Below, piece by piece: positions 35,811-44,736 of a stretch of 64,000 nucleotides of DNA. This stretch comes from Roseobacter sp. (lineage in GTDB: Bacteria > Pseudomonadota > Alphaproteobacteria > Rhodobacterales > Rhodobacteraceae). The stretch lies in the NCBI GenBank assembly GCA_002731875.1, contig PCCY01000023.1, positions 62,001-126,000 of the forward strand, given 5' to 3'. Below the pieces are notes generated by a model. That model saw only the letters and a list, made by a program, of their open reading frames with translations. It ran no database searches and was not told where the DNA came from. Positions within the stretch are counted from its first letter, which is position 1. Each line of letters begins with the position of its first letter. The position numbers were made by a program, and so were the translations under genes.

Positions 35811-36987
35811 TTTCACAGATGACGATGATGCTCTTCTTGCTGAGCTCGGCGTTGAGATCGAGCAGAAGAAACGGGTCAAAAGAACGCCGCGTGAAGAGCG
35901 CATCATCGCGGGGTTTGAGGATGTCCAGAAGTTCGTCACAGATCATGAGCGCTTGCCTGGGCATTCACCAGGTGGGGATATCTTCGAGCGACTATACGCA
36001 GTCAGGTTAGACCGCCTGCGTGAGTTGTCGGAAGCACGTGATCTCCTTGAACCTCTTGATCATCAGGGGCTGCTGAGCGCGCCCCCTGCTATGGACCAGA
36101 GCGATGATATGGACGACGACGCCTTGCTCGCGGAACTTGGTGTGGACATCGCCCCATCAACAATAACCGAGCTCAAGCATGTCCGCTCCGCGTCGGAAAA
36201 GAAGGCTGCAGAGAATGTTGCCAATCGTGCGGAATGCAAAGATTTTGACGAGTTCCAGCCTTTATTCGAAATGGTTCAGCGTGATTTGGACAGTGGTCAA
36301 AGGGAGACCCGCCCATTTGAGCTGAAAGCTGAAATCGAGCCCGGACGGTTCTTCATTGTCCACGGACAGAAAGCCTATGTTGCCGACATGGGCGAGGTGA
36401 CCCTCACCGATCAAGGTCGAACGGATGCCCGGCTACGGGTTGTCTTTGACAATGGTACCGAAAGCAAAATGCTTATGCGTTCTTTGCAACGTGCGTTGAA
36501 CAGCGATGAAGCAGGCCGGCGCATCACAGAACCCCTGGCTGGCCCCCTGTTCTCTGACGCTCCCGAGGAAGGGGACGATACCACCGGCGCAATCTACGTG
36601 CTGCGCAGTAGGTCAAACAATCCGACCGTTGCTGCGAACCGTGATTTAGTGCACAAGATTGGCGTCACGACAATGAGCGTCGAAAAACGGATCGCGGGAG
36701 CACATTTGCAGCCAACATTTCTGATGGCACCGGTCGACATCGTGGCAACATACGAGCTTTACAACATCAACCAAACCAGGCTCGAAAACCTGATCCACCG
36801 GATATTTGACAGTGCACGGCTCGACATTCAAATCGAAGACCGATTTGGCCGCCCTGTTGTTCCACGAGAATGGTTCCTGGTGCCACTCTTCGCAATCGAT
36901 GAAGCCGTTCAGAAGATCAAGGACGGTACGATCACCCAGTTTGTGTATGACCCTCAGCAAGCAAAGCTTGTACTACGGCCCTCGTGA
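35800..36987 (+). CDS. GIY-YIG nuclease-family protein (T5orf172-like)
   Basis: 395-aa protein. The C-terminal 130 residues carry a GIY-YIG-type core: GAIYVLRSRS, then HKIGVTTMSVEKRI, an Arg-bearing helix, and a final Glu region (NQTRLENLIHRIF), as in T5orf172/MUG113 domains. The N-terminal part contains two copies of DDDALLAELGV(E/D)I, about residues 8-20 and 105-117, each at the head of an acidic segment, suggesting repeated binding elements for a partner such as the helicase. It ends the five-gene operon. Nuclease activity is inferred from the domain. Confidence 0.8.
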   Translation: MPSDFTDDDDALLAELGVEIEQKKRVKRTPREERIIAGFEDVQKFVTDHERLPGHSPGGDIFERLYAVRLDRLRELSEARDLLEPLDHQGLLSAPPAMDQSDDMDDDALLAELGVDIAPSTITELKHVRSASEKKAAENVANRAECKDFDEFQPLFEMVQRDLDSGQRETRPFELKAEIEPGRFFIVHGQKAYVADMGEVTLTDQGRTDARLRVVFDNGTESKMLMRSLQRALNSDEAGRRITEPLAGPLFSDAPEEGDDTTGAIYVLRSRSNNPTVAANRDLVHKIGVTTMSVEKRIAGAHLQPTFLMAPVDIVATYELYNINQTRLENLIHRIFDSARLDIQIEDRFGRPVVPREWFLVPLFAIDEAVQKIKDGTITQFVYDPQQAKLVLRPS

Positions 36988-37596
36988 GCGGTCCCTTGGA
37001 ACAGTAGAGAGCATGACCTGGGGACCTTGGACCGAAGACCAAAGTTACAGAAAAAAATTCAGATTTGTCTGTAACTGAGTAGGAAATCACCCAAGTCCGC
37101 TGCTGGTAGTCTGACATCCGATCTATTTTAGAGTTTATTCTGTTGCCTGCTCCTGACCTTTAAGGAAATCAGTCATGGTAAAACAGCCTTGTGACTTTAT
37201 AGGTGTGGCAGGGGAAACCTGCATTCAGTGCGCGCCCTAAACGCTTGTTTCCCCCGAAAGCCTCCGGCCGGTTCGACTTCGCCACGGTATGAGGCACGAG
37301 GCCCCGAACTTGCTTCGCCCCGAAAGGGAAAAAGCACTCGCATGGTCGCAAAAAGCGACATTGGTGTTTTCAAGCAAGATCCCGAGTTGTCACACTGCTG
37401 CGCGCCGCAACGCTTCAACCCAGATTCCCGCCTGGCGGATGCATCTGCTGAACACAAAAAGTATATGAAGTTCTTTTCCAAAAAGCCAAAATGGTGAGCG
37501 CAATTTTTATTCAGCCGCCTCTTTCTAATAGATTCATGATTCCTCTTGATTCAGGGGCTGAATAGGTATTTGAAATCATAACCTTACAGGGGACGC
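36988..37596. other. Gene-free region after restriction-like operon
   Basis: About 600 bp with no convincing gene. It contains an inverted repeat (GTTACAG ... CTGTAAC at 37044-37075, 18-nt loop). The rest looks like degraded sequence with no clear terminator. Confidence 0.4.
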
Positions 37597-37701
37597 GACG
37601 CAGAAATTCCCCGTTGCGACGCAGAAACCCCCCACAATGACGCAAAAAACCCCCGATTCGACGCAGAAATTCCCCGCAATGACGCAAAAACTCCCCGGTG
37701 T
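37597..37701. repeat. Five tandem 21-bp iterons
   Basis: Five directly repeated 21-bp units without gaps, each beginning GACGCA(G/A)AAA followed by a C-rich run (units start at 37597, 37618, 37639, 37660, 37681). The 21-bp spacing, two helical turns, puts each unit on the same face of the DNA. This is the signature of Rep-binding iterons in plasmid origins. No replication initiator gene is adjacent. An apparent minus-strand reading frame through the array just reflects the period of seven codons. Confidence 0.8.
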
Positions 37702-37804
37702 CTTTGCGTGAGAAGCTTTGAAATTGTTTTAGGGTATTTCTTAATGCGGCTGTAAGGCACTATATCATTCAGATGAATGGGGGCTCGAAACGCAGCGGAA
37801 CTGA

Positions 37805-37850
37805 GTATCATCGATCGGACAGAGGGATTCAATACGTCGGCAGTTCCCGG
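37805..37850 (+). pseudogene. Possible IS3-type transposase remnant
   Basis: The reading YHRSDRGIQYV matches the H-(H)SDRG-QY motif of IS3-family DDE transposases, but no surrounding transposase is recognisable. It is probably IS debris between the iterons and the mercury locus. Confidence 0.35.
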
Positions 37851-38723
37851 ATCTGTGCTTTATTCATTTGCAAGTTGTTTGGTCCCTTGCCTTCGAGTGT
37901 CAGTATGCCCCGGTATGCTGCGTTCCATACTGGTATAGAGCCGAGAATACTGAAGAATACCGCGTTTGGCCACGACTGCGCCAAGCCAACCATGATCGGT
38001 TTTTCAAGACAAGGGGGAACCGCTGCCAAGCTTTTATACCGTGTGAAGACCCCATCGGCCGGCAGCTCCTGGAAACACTGACTATTGCGCGCTGAGTGTC
38101 AGGCGCTGAAGCCTGTCTGAAACGATTGGGAAGCTCTGTCTTCGCATCCGTAAATCCCATTTCCATCCAAAGTCTTTCGACACCATTTACCTGTGAAACA
38201 AGCGAATGCACTCCGAGCCATTCACACGACGTCTGTTGAATGGATGGAGCGGCATGACCCGATCAGGACAATAGATTTTCCCAATTATCCACCAAACGAA
38301 GCCGGGGCCAAACGCGCTGACCGCATGTGACATCCTGTAAAGGACCGCAATGCGGACCTTCCTGCCGTTCGCTGCAATCGCTCGATCTGTTCCGCAGGAG
38401 CGAGAGGTCTTGTTGTAAGGGCGGATTGCCGACATTCGCTGCACCTACGCGGTAAGATTAGGTCAAAGGCGACAGCCGACATTCAAGCGGTAATGGATCG
38501 GAGATCCTTTCTGCGGTGCGTAAGGCAGCTCCGAGCCCAAATTTCTACATGCTGCAGAACACTTAAATGGCAGCTTTCGAGGTCAGTGAGTGAAACTGGC
38601 AGTCACCGCAATTTTAGTTCCAGCTTTCAATACGAAGCTTTCTGATCAGTTGAATCGTTAAGCCAGGTAAGTAGACAAGTTGGCGCAGTGTTTGAATCTG
38701 CTTAAGTTGCCACAGGAGAATCC
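37851..38723. other. Degraded region without recognisable genes
   Basis: About 870 bp between the transposase-like remnant and the YnfA gene. Short open frames on both strands show no family resemblance. One stretch at 38196-38332 reads as a plausible 43-residue protein tail (HDPIRTIDFPNYPPNEAG) but has no start. Confidence 0.35.
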
Positions 38724-39050
38724 TCACATACTGCGCGGAGCCCAAAGGATTACGCTTGCACCGGCAAGGCAAATGATGGCTCCTATGACGTCCCACTGGT
38801 CAGGCCTATGACCCTCGACAACCCAGAGCCAGAGCAGGGACGAAACAATGTATACCCCACCATAAATGGCATAGGCGCGTCCTGCCTGATCGGCGGGACT
38901 GAAGGTCAACAGCCAGGCGAATGCCCCGAGAAGCAACATCCCCGGCATCAACCAGAACACGCTTTTGTCCAATCGAAACCAAGCCCAGAAGGCGAAACAT
39001 CCTGCAATTTCGGCCAGCGCCGCTAAGAAGTAAATTAGAACCGTCTGCAT
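38724..39050 (-). CDS. YnfA/UPF0060 small membrane protein
   Basis: 108-aa protein with four predicted membrane segments and the family features [15 protein letters not shown] and [20 protein letters not shown]. YnfA-type proteins resemble small-multidrug-resistance transporters and often sit in mercury resistance clusters. It lies 109 bp from the end of merR and is transcribed in the same direction. Full length for the family. Confidence 0.88.
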   Translation of the reverse strand: MQTVLIYFLAALAEIAGCFAFWAWFRLDKSVFWLMPGMLLLGAFAWLLTFSPADQAGRAYAIYGGVYIVSSLLWLWVVEGHRPDQWDVIGAIICLAGASVILWAPRSM

Positions 39051-39159
39051 TTATAATTTATCCGTTTCACAGAGTGGTCGATCAATTTGCGCTCACTCAT
39101 CCGCTAATAACGGATCGCTTCCGGTCAACCACTCTGTTGTCTCACAATCGCTCTTCCAT

Positions 39160-39579
39160 CTATGTTTCGAGAAGCGCGTCGATGACAGCACATTCCGGGG
39201 CAGCATCACCGGTGCAGCGCGCAACGGTCACTGACAGGACGTGCTCGATCCGCTTCAGATCGGCGATCTTCTCCTGCACATCCTGAAGATGGCTCTCGGC
39301 AACAGTTTGAACCTGGGCACAGGTCTGGGTCCGATCATCGACCAATCCCAACAATCCCCTGATCTCCTCCAATGAAAAGCCAAGATCGCGGGAGCGCATG
39401 ATGAACTTCAACCGTCTGACATGGGCATCATCATAGCATCGGTACCCCTTTGCGCTGCGTGGCGGGTCCGGCATGATGCCAACCGTTTCATAATAGCGGA
39501 TGGTTTCAAGGTTACAGCCCGTTGCTCTGGCGACGTCAACGCGCCGCAACGATGTCACGCTTATGTTATCCCCTTTCAT
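39160..39579 (-). CDS. merR: MerR mercury-responsive regulator
   Basis: 139-aa regulator with an N-terminal winged HTH (RVDVARATGCNLETIRYYE) and a long coiled coil. The three Hg(II)-binding cysteines are Cys87, Cys122 and Cys130, with nearly the spacing of the classical protein. The start is fixed by AGGAG before the ATG. It is divergent from merT across a MerR-type promoter, where it represses without mercury and activates with it. Confidence 0.92.
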   Translation of the reverse strand: MKGDNISVTSLRRVDVARATGCNLETIRYYETVGIMPDPPRSAKGYRCYDDAHVRRLKFIMRSRDLGFSLEEIRGLLGLVDDRTQTCAQVQTVAESHLQDVQEKIADLKRIEHVLSVTVARCTGDAAPECAVIDALLET

Positions 39580-39589
39580 GAGAAACTCC

Positions 39590-39620
39590 TTGAGCCTGTA
39601 CTTCCTACAGACCGTAGAAC
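39590..39620 (+). promoter_or_regulatory. MerR-type mer promoter/operator
   Basis: A -35 TTGAGC and a -10 TAGAAC are separated by 19 bp, the over-long spacing used by MerR promoters. The spacer contains the dyad CTGTA-CTTCC-TACAG. It lies 11 bp from merR and 29 bp ahead of merT. Confidence 0.8.
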
Positions 39621-39649
39621 GGTGGAAAGAATAGGACAAGGGCGATTCG

Positions 39650-40057
39650 ATGGACCAAGCTATTTCTGACCAGACATCCGATCAACCGCGCCAGGCCGGC
39701 GATGATGCCACGAAAGGCTGGGGTGCTACCGGATTTGGCGTTCTCGGTGCGCTGGCGATGACATCGTGCTGTATCCTGCCGCTTGTGCTGGTGAGTTTCG
39801 GCGTGACTGGCGTCTTCATCGCGCAGCTCGGGGCGCTCTATGCCTATAAATGGTACACGTTCGCGCTGAGTGCCGTGTTCCTCGGATACGGATTCTATAA
39901 GGCCTACAAGCCGGTGGACCCGGAAGCCTGCGCCGATGGCACTTGTGCCCGCCCGATCAACCGGACGGGGATGCGGGTGACACTTTGGGCCGCAGCCGCC
40001 ATCGTCGCCGTGGCGATGGCCTTTCCCTACATCACACCCTTCATTCTCAAATTCTGA
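39650..40057 (+). CDS. merT: Mercuric ion transporter MerT
   Basis: 135-aa inner-membrane protein with three hydrophobic segments. The first helix carries the vicinal cysteines TSCCILPLVLVSFG; a second Cys pair (ACADGTC) lies in the cytosolic loop. It receives Hg(II) from MerP and passes it to the cytosol for MerA. Confidence 0.9.
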   Translation: MDQAISDQTSDQPRQAGDDATKGWGATGFGVLGALAMTSCCILPLVLVSFGVTGVFIAQLGALYAYKWYTFALSAVFLGYGFYKAYKPVDPEACADGTCARPINRTGMRVTLWAAAAIVAVAMAFPYITPFILKF

Positions 40058-40072
40058 GCAAGGAACAAACTC

Positions 40073-40378
40073 ATGAAACACATACTGTTATCGTCAGCGC
40101 TGGCCATTGCTGCGTTTGTCCCAGCGGCTTTTGCCGAGGAGCGCACAATCGAGATCGCGGTCAGTGAGCTGACCTGTCCCTCTTGTTCGTTCATCGTTGC
40201 CAGTTCGATGCGCGGCGTCCCATCGGTCCAGATTAATGATTTCGTTGACGGTCCCGAGTTTGGACAGGGCATTTACGGTGTTACCTTTGATGATGCTGAA
40301 ACCAGCGTGGAAGACATCATCAAGGCTGTGGCGGCAAATGGCTATCCCGCCCAGGCTCTGCCCGACACTGCGTCCTAA
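40073..40378 (+). CDS. merP: Periplasmic mercury-binding protein MerP
   Basis: 101-aa protein with a signal peptide (LLSSALAIAAFVPAAFAEE, cleavage after AFA) and an HMA domain with LTCPSCSFIVASSM. It binds Hg(II) in the periplasm and hands it to MerT. It starts 15 bp after merT. Confidence 0.9.
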   Translation: MKHILLSSALAIAAFVPAAFAEERTIEIAVSELTCPSCSFIVASSMRGVPSVQINDFVDGPEFGQGIYGVTFDDAETSVEDIIKAVAANGYPAQALPDTAS

Positions 40379-40395
40379 ACACGGGGAACTTTGCA

Positions 40396-40650
40396 ATGGG
40401 TGACAACTTGATGGGCGGGCTACTGGCCTTCGGAGTTGCGGCTCCGGTCGTGATCGTGTGCTGCGGTGGCGGCACAGCTCTGCTTGCTGCGGCTTTCGGC
40501 GGTCTCGGAACGTGGCTGTCGGGGCTTGGCTGGATAGTCGTTGCACTGGTGGCGGCGCTCGCCTTCCTTGTTGTTCGTGAATTTCGCCGGTCCGCCAATT
40601 GCCGCACCTCGATCTCCAATCATTCTCCAGAAAGAAAGAGCGCTTTTTGA
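40396..40650 (+). CDS. Small CC-motif membrane protein of mer operon
   Basis: 84-aa protein with two hydrophobic segments. The first contains a vicinal Cys pair (VVIVCCGGGTALLAAAF) like those of MerT/MerF, so a role in mercury transport is likely. It does not match MerF or MerE in detail. Its stop overlaps the start of the next gene as TTGA. Confidence 0.6.
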   Translation: MGDNLMGGLLAFGVAAPVVIVCCGGGTALLAAAFGGLGTWLSGLGWIVVALVAALAFLVVREFRRSANCRTSISNHSPERKSAF

Positions 40651-41033
40651 CCCAGAACATTAAAAACCCTGACCGCATGTTGAAGTGGGGGCTGGGCGGT
40701 GCAGTCTTTGCGGCCCTGTGCTGCTTCACCCCCCTCTTGGTCGTCGTTGTAGCCGGTGTCGGCCTGTCGGCTTTGACCGGCTGGCTTGATTACGCGCTGT
40801 TTCCCCTCCTTTTCTTTTGTCTCGCCGTTGTGTCGCAGGCGCTTTGGTTGCGTGCGGGCAAGCCGGGCCCGGCTCCAAAAATCTGGGCCTCTGCGATTGC
40901 CGCTGCTCTGTCGATCCTCATCATCTGGATCGAGTTCCGCTTTGCTCTGCGCATCACGGTCGGCGCTTTTGTAGCTGTCGGGGTCTACGCCCTTTTCATC
41001 AATAAAATGAAATCAAAAGGAGCGACGCAATGA
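40647..41033 (+). CDS. merF: MerF-like mercury transporter
   Basis: About 128 aa. The N-terminal half matches MerF: RMLKWGLGGAVFAALCCFTP, then VGLSALTGWLDY. The C-terminal half adds two further membrane segments, making it longer than classical MerF (about 80 aa). The likely start is the TTG overlapping the previous stop; a longer reading through the preceding gene is rejected. Confidence 0.8.
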   Translation: MTQNIKNPDRMLKWGLGGAVFAALCCFTPLLVVVVAGVGLSALTGWLDYALFPLLFFCLAVVSQALWLRAGKPGPAPKIWASAIAAALSILIIWIEFRFALRITVGAFVAVGVYALFINKMKSKGATQ

Positions 41034-41167
41034 TGATGGGATCTTGCACTGCGATCGGCATGTTATTTGGAATTCTTGGCATACTGACGCCGCTTATAGC
41101 CATCGGTGCGATCATCTATTTGGTTGTGGCCAAACGAAAAAATCCTGATCTGCACGAGGTACGCTGA
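41030..41167 (+). CDS. 45-aa membrane peptide in mer operon
   Basis: ATGATGATG overlaps the MerF-like stop (ATGA), and the frame encodes MMMGSCTAIGMLFGILGI followed by one membrane segment and a short basic tail (VAKRKNPDLHEVR). The stop is one base before the merA ATG. A single Cys lies at residue 6. It is probably a real small mer gene given coupling on both sides; function unknown. Confidence 0.58.
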   Translation: MMMGSCTAIGMLFGILGILTPLIAIGAIIYLVVAKRKNPDLHEVR

Positions 41168-41168
41168 A

Positions 41169-42599
41169 ATGAAAGATATCAACATGAATGACCACGGTAA
41201 CGGAAGCTATGATCTGATTGTCATCGGCGCAGGCTCGGCGGGTTTCTCCGCATCCATTACAGCCTCCGATGCTGGCAAGCGTGTCGCACTGGTCGGGCAT
41301 GGCACCATCGGAGGTACTTGCGTGAACTTCGGGTGCGTGCCGTCCAAGGCGATGATCCGCGCGGCTGAGGCGATCCACGGCGCACAGGCGGCCAAGCGGT
41401 TCCCCGGTGTATCAGGACAGGCCCAAGTTGATGACTGGCGCACCTTGGTGGAGTCCAAGGGCGACTTGGTCGCAAACATGCGGCAGAAGAAGTACGCAGA
41501 CCTGTTACCTGAGTATCCGGGCGTCGATTACATCGACGCTGGCCCGGCAAAACTGGTCAAGGGCGGCGTAATGATTGGAAGCCGCACCCTGACTGCGCCC
41601 AAGATTATTATCGCGACGGGCGGCCACTCTATCTTGCCAACCATTGACGGTGTTGCGGGTGTAGGTGCGTTGGACAGCAAGAGCATGCTTGAGCTCAAAA
41701 CCTTGCCCGAAAGCCTGATCTTCATTGGGGCGGGGTATATTGGTGCGGAGCTGGCGCAAATGATGAGCCGGATGGGCGTAAAGGTTACGGTCGTCGCGCG
41801 CTCGCATCTGTTGCCGGGTGCCGAACCGGAAGTGTCTGAGGCTTTGGCAGATGCTTTCATGGCCGAGGGGATCACCCTGCTGACCGGGCTGAGCTACGAA
41901 AGTGTGCGCCGTGATGCGGCGGGCGTAACCTTGCGTGTGATGCAGAGCGGCGAGCCTGTCGAGGTCACCGCGGATCATCTTGTCTCCACCGCTGGCAGAC
42001 GCGCCAATACCGAAGGAATGGGCTTGGAAGAGGTCGGCGTAGAAACCGACGCGCGTGGGTCCATCGTCATCGGCGACGACATGCAGACGTCAGTGCCCGG
42101 CATCTATGCGGCGGGCGACGTGACCGACCGCGATCAGTTCGTCTATATGGCAGCCTACGGGGCAAAGTTGGCTGTGAAAAACGCCGTTCTGGGCGATGAT
42201 CAACGCTATGACAACGCCGCTATGCCCTGGGTCGTGTTCTCCGATCCGCAGGTTGCCGGTGTCGGCCTCAGCGAACAACAGGCGCGGGACGCAGGGTTCG
42301 ACGTGAAGACATCGGTTGTTCCGCTTGATCAGGTGCCGCGCGCTTTGGCTGCCCGCGACACACGTGGTTTGATCAAGCTTGTGGCTGATCGGGCTACAGA
42401 TAAGCTGCTGGGTGGCCAGATCATCGCGCCCGAAGGCTCTGACACGATCCAGACGCTGGTCATGGCCTTAAAGTTTGGCATGACGACCAAAGACCTCGGC
42501 GCAACGATCTTTCCGTATCTGACCACCGTAGAAGGCCTGAAGCTCGCGGCCCAGACCTTCGATATGGATGTCGCAAAACTCAGCTGTTGCGCAGGGTAA
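41169..42599 (+). CDS. merA: Mercuric reductase MerA (no N-terminal HMA domain)
   Basis: 476-aa flavoprotein. FAD motif DLIVIGAGSAGFSASI, redox-active CVNFGCVPSK, NAD(P) motif FIGAGYIGAELAQ and the C-terminal Cys pair LSCCAG that delivers Hg(II) to the active site. It lacks the NmerA heavy-metal domain, as in many alphaproteobacterial enzymes. It reduces Hg(II) to volatile Hg(0) with NADPH. Confidence 0.93.
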   Translation: MKDINMNDHGNGSYDLIVIGAGSAGFSASITASDAGKRVALVGHGTIGGTCVNFGCVPSKAMIRAAEAIHGAQAAKRFPGVSGQAQVDDWRTLVESKGDLVANMRQKKYADLLPEYPGVDYIDAGPAKLVKGGVMIGSRTLTAPKIIIATGGHSILPTIDGVAGVGALDSKSMLELKTLPESLIFIGAGYIGAELAQMMSRMGVKVTVVARSHLLPGAEPEVSEALADAFMAEGITLLTGLSYESVRRDAAGVTLRVMQSGEPVEVTADHLVSTAGRRANTEGMGLEEVGVETDARGSIVIGDDMQTSVPGIYAAGDVTDRDQFVYMAAYGAKLAVKNAVLGDDQRYDNAAMPWVVFSDPQVAGVGLSEQQARDAGFDVKTSVVPLDQVPRALAARDTRGLIKLVADRATDKLLGGQIIAPEGSDTIQTLVMALKFGMTTKDLGATIFPYLTTVEGLKLAAQTFDMDVAKLSCCAG

Positions 42600-42607
42600 T
42601 GGAGAAA

Positions 42608-43321
42608 ATGATGACCAAAGAACCTCATTCCATGAGTTTGGATATGTCAGTTGTGACCGATCCTGATGTTACACACGCCCTGCCGCAGTTGCTGACCGAC
42701 TGGCGCGCGCGCAAGCAATGGGACACAATGTCCGTGCCAGCACGTGACCTGCATCTGGCGATCCTGAAGGCATTTTTGAACCACGGCCAACCGCCAAAGG
42801 TTGACCCGCAAGACAAGGCTCTGCTTGACGACCTTGAGGCGCGGGATCTGATCGTCATGGACGGTGAAACCATCCAGCACGCCTATCCTTTCTCCAACAG
42901 TGACATGCCGCATAGCGTGACAATAGCCGGCATAACCAATCATACGGTCTGCGCGATCGATGCGTTTGGCGCATCTGCGATGGTGGGCCTCTCAGGGGAG
43001 GTTCGGTTCGACTGCGGCGCGTGCGGCGATTGCGTTTCGGTCAAGATCGGGGATCAGGGGCTGACCCTGTTGGAGGCCGAACCGCAAGATGCCCGGATCT
43101 GGGCGGGTATAGTTGAGGATGGCGGATGTGCAGCCTCCAATCAGTGTCAGTCAATGATCGGGTTTTGCAATGAAGCTCACCTTGAGTGCTGGCGAAGCCA
43201 ACAGACTGGCGACACGGTTGGTTTTTCGTTCAGTGCGGCTCAGGCGCTGCAAGCGGGCTCAGCGACATTCCGACCGTTCATGGCAAGAGATGCTCAGTCG
43301 ATACTGCAGCCAAGCGAATAA
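42608..43321 (+). CDS. merB: Organomercurial lyase MerB
   Basis: 237-aa MerB-type lyase. The C-A-x-D catalytic pair is seen in HTVCAIDAFGASAM, with a later Cys in MIGFCNEAHLECW as the second thiol. Extra cysteines in FDCGACGDCVSV are unusual. It cleaves the carbon-mercury bond, and Hg(II) passes to MerA. GGAGA precedes the ATG used here; an ATG nine bases upstream overlaps the merA stop. Confidence 0.88.
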   Translation: MMTKEPHSMSLDMSVVTDPDVTHALPQLLTDWRARKQWDTMSVPARDLHLAILKAFLNHGQPPKVDPQDKALLDDLEARDLIVMDGETIQHAYPFSNSDMPHSVTIAGITNHTVCAIDAFGASAMVGLSGEVRFDCGACGDCVSVKIGDQGLTLLEAEPQDARIWAGIVEDGGCAASNQCQSMIGFCNEAHLECWRSQQTGDTVGFSFSAAQALQAGSATFRPFMARDAQSILQPSE

Positions 43322-43377
43322 GACGCCTGTCGTGTTGCGCAAACACATGAGGCCCCCCTTAGCGAAAGAGACTAACC

Positions 43378-44736
43378 ATGAATAATTCAGATGAATACGA
43401 TTTGATCGTCATCGGCGCGGGCATGGCCGGCGTTGCAGCCGCCAATAAATGTGGAGCAGCAGGCTGGCGTGTAGCTATTGTGGATGCATTGCCCTACGGC
43501 GGGACATGCGCCTTGCGGGGCTGTGATCCCAAGAAAATCCTGCGGCGTGGCGCTGAAATCGTCGATGCCGCGCGGCTTATGGGCGGCAAAGGGATCGATC
43601 CGGACGGGCTGAAGATTAACTGGTCGGATTTGATGGCCCACAAGCGCGGATTTACCGATCCAGTTCCAGATAAGATGGAGAAAGGTCTGACCGGAAACGG
43701 TGTCGAGACGCTGCACGGTGCCGCGCGGTTTACCGGTGCCAACACGCTCGAAGTTGACGGGCATCTCTATCAGTCAAAACGTTTCCTTGTCGCCGCTGGT
43801 GCAATACCGCGACCGGTCAACTTCACCGGTGCCAATCTGATGATCGACAGCACGGGCTTTCTCAACCTCGAAGCCTTGCCCAAACGTATCCTGTTTGTCG
43901 GCGGCGGCTTCGTATCTTTCGAGTTTGCACATATCGCCGCACGCGCTGGGGTCGATCCTGTCATCATAGATCGCGGTGCCCGCCCGCTAAACGCTTTTGA
44001 CCCCGATCTGGTCGAAATGCTCATCGCGCGCAGTGCCGCTGTCGGTGTGGACTTGCGGCGCCAAACCGAGATCGTCTCGATCACAGCATCTGATGCGGGC
44101 TTTGCCGTTGAAGTGAAAACAGGCGACCAAACGACGACCATCGAGACAGATCTGGTCGTGCATGGCGCGGGTCGCATCGCCGCCCTTGCAGACCTGAACC
44201 TTGAGGCCGCTGACGTCTCTTATGGCGACAAGGGCATTATCGTGGCCTCGCATCTGCAAAGTACGACGAACGACGCCGTGTTTGCCGCCGGAGATTCCGC
44301 CGACACGAAGGGCATGCCACTGACGCCCGTTGCCGTAATCGAGGGCAAGGTCGCCGCATCGAACATGCTCAAGGAGCAGAAGATCGTGCCGGACTATTCG
44401 GGCATTCCAACGGCAGTGTTTACGGTGCCCGAACTTGCCCGCGTCGGCATGTTAGAGGCCGAGGCCAAAGCGGCCGGTCACGATGTCGACGTCCGATTCA
44501 CCGACACAGGCGGCTGGTATTCGAACTACCGGATCGGTGAAGCATCAGCGGCCGCGAAGATCTTGGTGGACAAGTCGGACGGTAGGATCTTGGGCGCACA
44601 CCTATTTGGACCGGAATATGGCGAGTTGATCAACTTTTTCGGGCTGGCGATAAAACTGGGGCTGACTGCAAAACAGCTCAAATCGACAACGGCTGCCTAT
44701 CCCAGCGTTGGATCAGATTTAGGATCACTTATTTGA
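43378..44736 (+). CDS. MerA-like FAD disulfide reductase
   Basis: 452-aa pyridine nucleotide-disulfide oxidoreductase. FAD motif DLIVIGAGMAGVAAAN, redox pair GTCALRGCDPKK (CX4C), NAD(P) motif LFVGGGFVSFEFAHI and the dimerisation domain with AAYPSVGSDLG. It lacks the C-terminal vicinal Cys pair of MerA, so it probably has another substrate such as glutathione or a dithiol. It follows merB by 56 bp and probably shares the mer operon. Confidence 0.82.
   Translation: MNNSDEYDLIVIGAGMAGVAAANKCGAAGWRVAIVDALPYGGTCALRGCDPKKILRRGAEIVDAARLMGGKGIDPDGLKINWSDLMAHKRGFTDPVPDKMEKGLTGNGVETLHGAARFTGANTLEVDGHLYQSKRFLVAAGAIPRPVNFTGANLMIDSTGFLNLEALPKRILFVGGGFVSFEFAHIAARAGVDPVIIDRGARPLNAFDPDLVEMLIARSAAVGVDLRRQTEIVSITASDAGFAVEVKTGDQTTTIETDLVVHGAGRIAALADLNLEAADVSYGDKGIIVASHLQSTTNDAVFAAGDSADTKGMPLTPVAVIEGKVAASNMLKEQKIVPDYSGIPTAVFTVPELARVGMLEAEAKAAGHDVDVRFTDTGGWYSNYRIGEASAAAKILVDKSDGRILGAHLFGPEYGELINFFGLAIKLGLTAKQLKSTTAAYPSVGSDLGSLI

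Noticed and set aside
37584-37832. Minus-strand frame encoding a repetitive ASxRGxxAS protein
   Set aside because: It is produced by the 21-bp iteron period read in frame; the repeat is better explained at DNA level, and there is no ribosome site.
39061-39159. Possible terminator between ynfA and merR
   Set aside because: No stable stem with a T run was found; the two genes may be cotranscribed.
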